From Linanthus parryae (Eukaryota > Streptophyta > Magnoliopsida > Ericales > Polemoniaceae): a stretch of DNA of 64,000 nt. Both the position numbers and the translations under genes were made by a program. The DNA lies in assembly GCA_023055425.1 (NCBI GenBank), contig JALGPY010000003.1, forward strand, positions 56,653,891 to 56,717,890, read 5' to 3'. Shown here piece after piece: positions 55,658-64,000 of the stretch (position 1 is its first letter; every line of letters begins with the position of its first letter). Below the pieces are notes generated by a model. The model saw only the letters and a program-made list of their open reading frames with translations, did no database searches and was not told the origin of the DNA.

Positions 55658-57510
55658 ATGAGTACTATAGGAGATGGTGGTTTCTCACAGGGAAGAGATG
55701 CTAATAGACCTCCCTTGTTCTGTGGTGACAATTTTGTGCACTGGAAACCCTTGATGAAAATGTTTATCATTGATCGGGATGTAGAGCTATGGACTATCGT
55801 TCAGAAGGGTACTCATATATTCTACACTGAAAAAGATGGGATCAGGACTCCCAAAACTGAGGATTCACTTTCTGCTTATGAATTAGAGCAATTTTCCAAA
55901 AATTACAGAGCTATGAATCTCTGATAATATGCTTTGAGTGCAGATGAATTTAACAGGATTTCAGGATGCAAGACTGCCAAGGAAATATGGGATAAGCTTG
56001 TGGTTACCTTTGAAGGAACTAGCCAAGTCAAGCAAACCAAGATCAACATATTTCTTAGGCAATATGAGTTGTTCAAGATGAAAGGAGATGAATCCATCAG
56101 AGACATGTTCAAAAGATTCATTGATATTGTCAACAACCATGATTCATTAGGAAAACACATTTCCAATGAAGAAAAGGTTAGAAAGATTCTGATAAGTCTT
56201 CCTAAAGCAAAATGGGAACCAAAGACTACCTCCATTGAAGAAACTCAATATATATCGTCTCTTCAACTTGATGACCTGCAAGGAAAGCTGCTCACACATG
56301 AGATCTTTATGAATGAAGTTGATGTAGATTTACCAGAGAGTGTCAAGAACGTAGCTCTCAAGGCCAATGAGAGTGAACCATCTCAAAGCCTTGAACCAGA
56401 ATAAGATGATGATGAATATCCTTTTTCTCTCATTTCCAAAGCGTTGACCAGGATTCTAAAGATGAAGAAGAACTTTGGAAACAAATACTTCAGCAAGGAC
56501 AAACACATATCCTCCAGTAGCAGAGACTACAAAGGTAAATCTATCTCTCATGGTAATAAACCTAAGGAAATGAATTGATTTGATGGTGATGCAGGACAAT
56601 TAATCAGAGACTGTCCACACAAGAAAAGCAAACAATTTCAGATAAAAACCATGACAGAAGAAAGAAAGCTATGGTAGCTTCCTGGAATGATTCTGATTCA
56701 TCTAGTGATTCTGAATCTGAAGAAGAACAAGTCAACCTCTGCCTTATGGCCAAGCATGATGAAAGTTTTAAAAAGAAAATTGAGGTAATGGTAAACCTAA
56801 AGCAACGGATTTCCTCACTGATTATCTTAAAACAATGTTTTTGAATGAGGAGGACTATCTAAAAGAAATGAGAACTTTGAAAGAAAAGGTACATGAAAAA
56901 TCAAAAGAAAACTTGGAACTTTTTTGTCAAAATCAAAGACTTGAAATTTCTCTGAAAAATGACAGAGATTTCAAAGCCTTGAAAACCAGTTTCAAGGCTT
57001 TGAAAACTCAAGTCAGGGAAGTAGTCACTGAGAACTCTCTTTTGAGTGACACCATTGTTGCTCTAAGACATCATTGTGATGAATTGGAAGAACAAAAGAC
57101 AACTCTAACTGAGAAAATTCAAGATGCTAAGAAGGCTATAACAAAGCTTGCTGGCTTAGAACACAATATGAACTTGATTCTTGGAGGAAGCTTACAGTCT
57201 GCTCACAAAACTGGTATTGGCTACAATCCAAATTTTCCTAGAAAAAGCAACACCAGATTTGTGAAGGTTGGTAACAGAACTTCTCCTAATTTCCATTACT
57301 GCAACTGAATTGGTCATGTTAAAATGACTTGTCCTTTTAGAAGGACAGACCCTCAAATAATGAGGAACAATTTTCCAGTTCAACTTAAAGGACAAGTTAG
57401 ACAGATATGCGTTCCTAAAGGGGTTAGACCACCTAACATGGTTGACCATGAATGTGAATATAAGTTCCACACTTGGTCTAACAGCTGGGTAAGACAGTGA
57501 ATGGTGTTTG
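55658..57510 (+). pseudogene. Copia gag, plus strand, broken
   Basis: Starts with MSTIGDGG at 55658, after the primer site. The gag core follows (FCGDNFVHWKPLMKMFI, then in-frame stops at about 55922, then AKEIWDKLVVTFEGTSQVKQTK and NHDSLGKHISNEEKVRKIL) to a stop at about 56402. After a degraded first zinc knuckle (near 56590-56620), segment 56835-57308 holds a coiled coil rich in Lys, Glu and Leu, including a doubled FKALKT phrase, then TGIGYNPNFPRK and a second knuckle with a stop inside it (YCN, stop, IGHVKMTCPFRR). Confidence 0.85.
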
Positions 57511-57540
57511 CAGGATGTCACCAAGAGCAATGATCAAAGA

Positions 57541-57795
57541 TGGTATATGGACAGTGGTTGCTCCAGACATATGAGTGGAAAGAGATCCTTATTCTCATAG
57601 ATGAAAGAGAAATATGAAGGATCAATCACACTTGGTGACAAAGGAAAATGCAACATTTTAGGTATTGGTAAAGTTGGTACATATTTTAAAAATTATATTT
57701 CTAATGTCTATTTAGTTGATGGCTTGAAATTCAATCTGCTTAGTGTATCTCGGCTTTGTGATCATGGTAACGAGGTTATATTTGAAAGAAGATAA
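57541..57795 (+). pseudogene. Copia protease and pre-integrase start, truncated
   Basis: WYMDSGCSRHMSGK around 57541-57583 is the copia protease active site with DSG intact. After an in-frame stop at 57598, the reading continues with GSITLGDKGKC and NVYLVDGLKFNLLSVSRLCDHG, then ends at the LINE junction. Integrase and everything downstream are missing. Confidence 0.85.
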
Positions 57796-59767
57796 AAGCA
57801 CGGCTAAAAGAAGATAAGACAGTCGTTCGCGAAGAAAAGATGAGAAATCTTTAGCCCCCAATACCAAGAAAAATTCATGGGCATGCCCCCGATGCATTAA
57901 GGTGAGAGAGATAGACAGAGAGGGCTTCGAGAAAAATGATGAAGAGGTAGGGGGAGAGGGTCTCCTCGTCTCAACCCCCGCTTTAGGAAAGATTCTTCTG
58001 TCGGGTTGACCATTCACAAGAGCGGAGAAGGAGACCGTTGTGACACAGTGGAAAATCAAGCCAGCCTAGAAGTATGGGAAACCCACTCTTCTAAGGACTT
58101 TCTCAAGAAAATACTAGTTGACCCTGTCAAAGGCTTTTCTCATATCGAGCTTGAGAGTACCTAGATAAGCAGGGCCTTGGTTGTTGTTCTTCATCTTGGC
58201 GAAGAATGTGTTTGCTAAGACGGTGCTATCAGAGATAAGGCGTCCCAGAACAAACGTGGTATAATGGAGGGAAGAACAAGATTCATCCAATTGATGAGAG
58301 TTTTAGAAATGATCTTGTAAATCGAAGAGCAGAGGCCGATGGGTCTGAGGTCGCTCGGATTTTCCAGAAGATGGGTTTTAGGGATAAGAGCAAGGAAAGA
58401 GAAGTTAAATTCCTTGAGGAGGAAATCCCTACTGAGAAAGGAGTGGACAACCTCCTGCACTGAAGGGTCGATAATGTCCCAATTCTTATGAAATAGCTCA
58501 TTCGGACCATTGTAGGGACCAATAAAGAACATAGCCTCCTTAAATTCATCAGAGGAACATGGATTGTTGAGGATGCAGAGGCACTGATTGTCCAAGGTGG
58601 GGAAAGGAATCTCCCAACCGTCCTAGTTGTCAATGTCCGTCTTGTTGATAGACGAGACTTTTGAGACATATGTATTCAAAGTGGTTTGAGATGAGCTCGG
58701 ATAGGTTATCAGGGTACGAAACCAAGTTTACTGAAAGGTCCGTAAGCCCCTCAAGCCTGTTTCTAGCCAGTCTGTTTTACAGGTTTTATGAAAAAAGCCA
58801 GTGTTTTTATCGCCTTCCTTAAACCATTTTAATTTGGCTCTTTGGTCCCATAGAGTCTCTTCTTGATAGAAGAGATCGTTAAAATGCGATCTAAGAGTCC
58901 TTTGAAGAGAAACTTAGCTAGGGTTATGAAGATGGGATTGGACAGCTTCACGTTTGGATTGTATGGAAGCAATATGTTGGTTAAGCGATCCAACCCCTTT
59001 CTTCCACCAAACATTAATCCTGGGCCTCAAGGATTTGCATTTAGCGTCGAAACACAAGGCAGTAGAACCAAAGTAGGCATCTTTCGAGACCGAGCTAACA
59101 ATAATCCTACATTCCGAGTACCTTAGCCAGAACGCCTCGAAACGGAAACGCCTTGGTGTAGGGCGAGAGAGTTGAATATATGGAAGATGCATGGACCATG
59201 GCCAGACTCCATGATAGGTAAGTTATGCAGAAAGAAGCAATGGAACTTATGAGCCCATTCAGAATTATGAAAGCCTCTATCAAGCCTTTAAAAAGTAGTG
59301 AAAGGGGGAGGGCAGTTATTTGTCCACGTAAAAGGGCCCTTGAAAGTAATTTCACAGAGATCAAGGTTGCCAAGGAAGTTTCGAAAATACTGAATGCCAG
59401 GAATCCAGCGGTCCTTCCTACACCATTTGTCCCTAGGTTGGAGAATCTGGTTAAATCTCTGATGCAGAGTAGGGGGCCGACAGACGGGTGAGGTGAGACT
59501 CAATAGTATTCCAAGTCTCCCTTCTGAGAATGATATAGAGGGAACCATAGATACACACTAGAAAGAAGGTTCCCAGATTGCAGGAGACATCACAGAGAAT
59601 GAGCCTATTGGAGGCCAGCGGTGGAAAAATATAACATGGTTCTTCCAACCCAGAGACCACCCGCTAAACTACGAAATTGACTCCGCATGTGGAATCAAAA
59701 CCCCGAGATTTGAAGAGAACGCCACTCTCCAAATCCGAGCATTTAGTCTCTGACAGGGAAAGGATAG
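57796..59767 (-). mobile_element. L1-type LINE fragment, minus strand
   Basis: Reading right to left, the end of an apurinic endonuclease domain appears (VCIYGSLYIILRRETWN near 59560, FTWTNN near 59315, RLDRGFHNSEW near 59270). The start of reverse transcriptase follows (a GPYNGPNELFHKNWD phrase near 58510, then LIPKT and DLRPIGLCSSIYKIISK near 58310-58390, KAFDRVNW near 58130, and a GDPLSPYLF-like phrase near 57960 in a shifted frame). Many frame changes and stops are present. It lacks the catalytic YADD region and 3' end, cut at 57795, and the 5' end, cut by element E at 59768. Confidence 0.85.
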
Positions 59768-61195
59768 TGATAACTCTCCTTTAGGAGCTATTAATATACT
59801 TCCATATTACTTTTATTATGCTTATTTTACATGATTTAGATGTTATATTTGCACAAATATGTGAATTTGACGATTTATAAGCCTAAGAGTCAAAAGTTGT
59901 GTTTCTAGCTTATTTGAGCATGATTTCTCTCATATTTGCAATGATAATTGCACGGGTAGTATTTTGTTGTGTTTCTCAGGTAAATTAGGTGCAATGGAGC
60001 TTATGAGAGTCTTGGATACACTTGGTATGGAGCTAGATGAAGAGGAGAAAAGAAGACGCAAAGACGAAGAAAAGTTGAAATAGTCACTCCTGACCAGCCT
60101 GTACTATTTTTGATTCTCAGGAAAATCTATACATAATTTGGGAGCAAGGCCAGCGGCATTGGAAAGTAGACATCCGTAGCTTTCCAACGATATATGGTAG
60201 GCCCAAATACGAGTCCGGATGAGGGAGTAATGGCCCGCGCAAAATCAGCTTACAATTCTGTCCGGGAATTACAAACTGGAGGGGCTGAAGTGCAAATTCA
60301 GCCAATGTTCATTAAAAAACGTGCCCAGGCCTTATGAAACGAATTCTCAGACCTAAAACAGAGGGGGGACGCTGCTTTGGAGCTCTGGGAGCTTAGGGAA
60401 CGATGGGAGAAGCTTGGGAGCACTTGGATCATTCGTTTGACTTCTAAAACTCCGTTTCTTCTCTAGTTTTGATTATTGATCATGAAAACTTGTAATTTGA
60501 TCATGTCTAAGCGTAGCTAAGTTTCTATTTGGGATATCTCATAGGGAACTAGGGTTTGAACACCATGTTTTGGTGATTTACGGATTATGCTTCATGCTTA
60601 TTAGCTTAATTGGATGTTTATGCTTAGTTATGCTTGATTCATATGCGTAATCCTATCTTTCATATTGTTTGACGTCACAATAAGATTGATCTAGGCGATA
60701 ATTATTAGAGGAATCAATAGTTATTGCTTGAACTTGAATCTTGCACTAGTCGAATCTAGGGTTGAGGAATCTTGCTAGTTAACTAGAACTAAGAGTTGAT
60801 ATCAAGATCATAATGCATATTTAAACTTAAGTAGGCTAGAGGAATCAGGTACAAGAGTTTAAATATAGACTTTGGTTGAGGAATCTTCAAAGTGAAATTG
60901 CTCGTTTGGCTAAGTAGAAAATATTCGTGTCGCATGAACATAAGTCATAAGTGGTGTGAGATCCCTAGTGAACCCGAAGAGATATCCTGACACTTGTCCC
61001 TCTTATTAATCTCAGTTTTAATAATTAGCTTGTTATTTATTTTTTTAGATTAGTTCAACAAACTCAACGCGCTTTGCCCACATAAGGTTAATAAGTCTTA
61101 ACTAGTTTACAAGAAGTCCTTTGGGTTCGACAAACCCGGATTTACCGGAATTATTACTACACTGACAGCCGTGCACTTGCGGTAGGATTGTGTCA
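59768..61195 (+). repeat. Element E 5' LTR
   Basis: 1428 bp, from TGATAACTCTCC to ATTGTGTCA, directly followed by the primer site. The TGATAAC start is common among Athila-like LTRs. The matching 3' LTR must lie beyond 64000. Confidence 0.75.
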
Positions 61196-61200
61196 AGTTT

Positions 61201-61219
61201 TTGGCGCCGTTGCCGGGGA
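61201..61219 (+). promoter_or_regulatory. Primer-binding site of element E (tRNA-Asp type)
   Basis: TTGGCGCCGTTGCCGGGGA, the Athila-type site complementary to tRNA-Asp, five bases after the LTR. Confidence 0.9.
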
Positions 61220-61339
61220 CTTCGGTTGAATTAGTTAGATTTATTAGCTTTAGGGAATTTTATTTTTTTGTTATTTTATATTCTTATTACCTCACGGTAT
61301 TACTTGAGATTTTATGTGTGCAGGCATTCAACTCTAAGC

Positions 61340-62287
61340 ATGGAGGATGAGAAATATCGCCGTTTTGCGAGCATATTTGAAGCATGCAACCTTGCATATG
61401 AGCAATTCGTGAAGGAGTGCCTTGTGAATGGCATTAGAGAGAGGGTAGCCATGGAAATACAACGCTATACCTATCATCCTAATGACTCAACCCCTCCCAC
61501 AAAGTTAGTCTTCTTCCTTGGTTGCATGCTTGAGGAGATGATTCCTAATGTGGAAGAATGGAGACAAAGAGCAACAAGAATGGGAATGGAGACAACACAT
61601 GTGGACGCACAAATTGTTCTCCATTCAAATCAAGAGGATGCTCCAACCTTCCCAACACTTAAAGAAGAGGATGATGAGCCATTGTGCATTCCAAGTTGTC
61701 CAAACATAGATTCATTGCTTGAGTCAAGTATGAGGGAGAAGCATGATGCGGTTTTTAGTGAGATTGAAAGTCGTCTTCGAGGAATCAATGTTGATGAGCT
61801 TGACACTCCGGTCGCAAATTTGATGGAGCATCTCGAGTTTGAGATCATTGAAGATGAACAAGACGCCGAAATTGAATTTGTTGATGATTCGGGTTCTTCA
61901 AACGAAGGAGATAAAGGTACTCAAGCGTTCATAGTTTATGATTTGTCTCTTGAAACTTCAATTAAACTATCACAAATTGAGAAGATGATCAAAGAGAACA
62001 TTAATCTTTTCTCGCGACATGGGAGGCTTGAGCTTATTTTTGAAATTATTGTGATATATATGCTCATGAATTGGAAGAAGAAGAAGAAGTTTGCGAAAAG
62101 CTTTCACTTTTGTCGCATGGGGTCATCGTTGTTGAGATATGCACTTATGAGAATTTGTTCTTGTTCAATTGAGAAGAGAATGATTGAGAGAAGATGGTGG
62201 AAAAAGAAAAAATGGCGAGAAAAATATAATTTTCAAGCAGCGGGGCTGCTGTTTGCAGTTTCAGAATGTTTCTTAAAATGTCATTGA
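61340..62287 (+). CDS. Internal ORF of element E, unknown function
   Basis: A 315-codon frame from the ATG at 61340 (MEDEKYRRF). The frame is open 24 codons further upstream, but a splice-acceptor-like TTATGTGTGCAG ends at 61323. The N-terminal third has regular charged helices (YEQFVKECLVNGIRERVAMEIQ). The middle is strongly acidic (EEDDEPLCIPSC, EDEQDAEIEFVDD). The end is lysine-rich (WKKKKKFAKS, RRWWKKKKW), although the tail may be read-through of degraded sequence. It lies where gag should be, but I see no zinc knuckle or gag core. Its acidic middle recalls the decayed ORF of element A. It is the only sizeable uninterrupted internal frame among the non-autonomous elements here. Confidence 0.5.
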   Translation: MEDEKYRRFASIFEACNLAYEQFVKECLVNGIRERVAMEIQRYTYHPNDSTPPTKLVFFLGCMLEEMIPNVEEWRQRATRMGMETTHVDAQIVLHSNQEDAPTFPTLKEEDDEPLCIPSCPNIDSLLESSMREKHDAVFSEIESRLRGINVDELDTPVANLMEHLEFEIIEDEQDAEIEFVDDSGSSNEGDKGTQAFIVYDLSLETSIKLSQIEKMIKENINLFSRHGRLELIFEIIVIYMLMNWKKKKKFAKSFHFCRMGSSLLRYALMRICSCSIEKRMIERRWWKKKKWREKYNFQAAGLLFAVSECFLKCH

Positions 62288-63954
62288 AGGCCCGTTTTAA
62301 CTGTTCACCATGCATCAGGGGAGCAATTTGCAATTTTAAAAGTTTCAGAAAAGTCACTGGGTACCCCCAACGTTGCAACACGTTCAATCCCCTTTGCAGT
62401 TTTTTTCACTGCAAGTGTTTCACCTCTTTTGGACCAAAGTGCCACGAAACTTTCTGAAAATACCAAACCATACTCCACCTTCATCGTCTCCCTCCTCTGT
62501 CTTCTGTATCCACAAGCGACCCTCCATCACGAGCCCACCATCTTCCTCCTGTAATCACCGCCATCGCCGACTTCCAACCTCAGCCACCACCTACACGCTG
62601 CAACAACCGACCACCAACACCGCCTCCTCTCTTCTCTCTGACCACCATCTCCTCTGCAATCGACCACCACGGCTGCTGCTCTGTTCAAGTTCTCTTCCAC
62701 CGCCTCAATTGCCGACAGAAACAAGACCCAGGGCACCTGAACCACCCTCTGCCTCAACCTCCTCTGATAACCGAAACCCAACAGCCCCTGAAACCTCCAC
62801 CGTCAGTCCGCCATTAAATCCGGCGGCAAGACCTCAGAACCAGATTCTCCGTTCAAATCTCCACCGTCGAGCCCGAATAGACCCAGCCACCATCAACAAT
62901 TTGAGACCTCAGAACTCCAGCCCATCGCCACCATCTCCCTTCCGCAATCACCGTCGTCCCAATCTCCACCATAGCCGACCTCTGTTCAACCCATCAGCCC
63001 AGAAACTCATCACCGAACCCAATCAATCACACCAAATAGCTCCTGAATCAACCCCGACCACAAAAACCGCGGATGAATGATATCTCACCCTCCAACAATC
63101 AATTCAGCTCTGGAATCTCTACTGCGGCTGTGCTTCACCGACCCCCATACCCTCTCTCTTCGATGTCCAACTCACTGACCATCACCAGTACTAAAAAAAA
63201 AAAAAAAGGAAAAAAAAGAGTTATCAAATATGTATCCAGTGCTATCTGACGGGTGTTGGGATTGAGAAGAAGAAAGAACTTGTAGTTGCAGAACATATTG
63301 ATACATAGATGGGCCACATAAGAAGAGTATTCTGCTGAAGATTGATTCGGATAATTTTGTCTGTCTGAGTTTGACGAATGAGAAGTTTGACGAAGACATC
63401 GACCCCGGTGTGTTACGGCGCATTCGACCATCACGGGAGCTGGCATTGGCGTAGACAATGCGAGCTCGGGGATTCTTCGCTCTATTTTCGTCAGCAGCAA
63501 CTGATCAATCGACCCCGGTGTGTTCCGCACACTCGACCGCAAGGGAGTTTGCATTGATGCGCACAATGTTTGCTTGGGGATTGTTCTTGCTATCTCAGTC
63601 AGCAGCTATCGTATTTCGTCCCCGACCATGTGTCGGTTGTGAGTACTCTTTTCCCTCTCTTTACTTACCGTTTAGGCACATCGTACTTGCTCTAGGATTT
63701 TATTTTGAATACTTTGTCACGGTGCTTAGTCGCCACTGGGTTTAGCTGTTAGAATCCTAGGGAATACTTGAGTACTTGCTTAATTTCGGTAGACACAACT
63801 TATCATGTGCACGTAGTTCGTTTTAGCTCTAAATTTGTTGAACTACCTTCTTGTGCAATGACTTTGACTCCGAGTAGATTCACCGTCCCTTGCATTTGAA
63901 TGCCGAGTCTTCTTGGTTGATCTCTAAATTCGTTGAGGACAACGACGCACTCAA
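62288..63954 (+). other. Element E interior downstream of the ORF, low complexity
   Basis: 62460-63080 is rich in CCACC, TCC and CAACC phrases and gives a long Pro/Ser/Thr frame that I regard as compositional. A run of 15 A residues starts at 63193. An imperfect tandem duplication of about 110 bp lies at about 63397-63616, both halves beginning ATCGACCCCGGTGTGTT. The sequence could be captured host DNA. I recognise no gene. Confidence 0.5.
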
Positions 63955-63965
63955 GTGTGGGGGGA
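63955..63965 (+). promoter_or_regulatory. Probable polypurine tract of element E
   Basis: GTGTGGGGGGA follows a phrase AGGACAACGACGCACTCAA that resembles the stretch before the polypurine tract in Athila-like elements (compare 2444-2490 on the minus strand in element A). The 3' LTR would start shortly after, but a TGATAAC start is not seen before 64000. Confidence 0.55.
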
Positions 63966-64000
63966 TTTTTAGCTATTTGCTAGCCAGTCAGTGTCTGCAT

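Larger units (their letters stand above)
54378..57795 (+). mobile_element. Ty1/copia fragment, SIRE/Maximus-like, plus strand, 3'-truncated
   Basis: Sequence resembling a copia 3' end (54378-54494, with purine tract TTAGGGGGAG), an LTR, an initiator-Met primer site, gag and the start of protease. It ends at about 57795, where LINE sequence begins. It belongs to the same family as the minus-strand fragment, and the two meet head to head at 54377. Confidence 0.82.
59768..64000 (+). mobile_element. Element E: non-autonomous LTR element, Athila-type primer site, cut by window edge
   Basis: 5' LTR 59768-61195, primer site 61201-61219, one internal ORF, then non-coding and low-complexity sequence, and a probable polypurine tract at 63955-63965 just before the window ends. 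No protease, reverse transcriptase or integrase lies between primer site and polypurine tract, about 2.8 kb, so the element appears to be another LARD-like one. GATAG (59763-59767) is the candidate target duplication. It sits in, or at the end of, the LINE fragment. Confidence 0.78.

Noticed and set aside
62373..63080. 235-codon Pro/Ser/Thr-rich protein in element E
   Set aside because: The composition follows from C-rich repeats. No domain is recognised and the opposite strand is also open in places.

Overview
This window is plant nuclear DNA, almost certainly from a flowering plant. The evidence is a tandem array of U1 snRNA-like genes with plant-type snRNA promoters (upstream sequence element TCCCACATCG plus a TATA-like box), a Tat-type Ty3/gypsy element with a second RNase H domain, Athila-type primer-binding sites, SIRE/Maximus-like Ty1/copia fragments, a plant L1-type LINE and a plant-mobile-domain (PMD) gene. 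I see no intact conventional protein-coding gene. The species cannot be told from the sequence.

Layout. (1) 1-24599 is a three-level nest. A small non-autonomous LTR element (D, plus strand, about 723-24599) was hit in its 5' LTR by a large non-autonomous element with an Athila-like primer site (A, minus strand, 1049-23128, TSD ATTAG). Element A was then hit in its own 5' LTR by a Tat-like gypsy element (B, minus strand, 7659-22508, TSD GCTGG). B carries broken gag and pol on the minus strand, a 54-bp tandem repeat downstream of pol, and an intron-containing PMD gene in antisense orientation. (2) 24600-26112 is AT-rich sequence without a recognised gene. (3) About 26113-50745 is a tandem array of roughly 2.95-kb units. 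Eight carry a 144-148 nt U1 snRNA-like gene on the plus strand, each with a duplicated USE and a TATA-like box at -30. Each spacer holds two diverged copies of one segment, conserved inverted repeats and a variable (ATT)n run. (4) 50746-57795 holds two related, broken copia elements lying head to head. The minus-strand one lacks both ends; the plus-strand one has an LTR, primer site and gag/protease start. (5) 57796-59767 is a minus-strand L1-like LINE fragment. (6) 59768-64000 is the left part of another non-autonomous element with an Athila-type primer site (E, plus strand), cut by the window edge just after a probable polypurine tract.

The most notable content is the U1-like array. The copies keep the 5' splice-site-pairing end, the stem-loop II loop, the Sm site and a terminal GC-rich stem. 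They share a shortened stem-loop III and an altered stem-loop I loop, so they are either a variant U1 family or a young amplified pseudogene family with intact-looking promoters. Second in interest is the antisense, still spliced-looking PMD gene inside the Tat element. Family comparisons rest on recognition by eye; no search was run.
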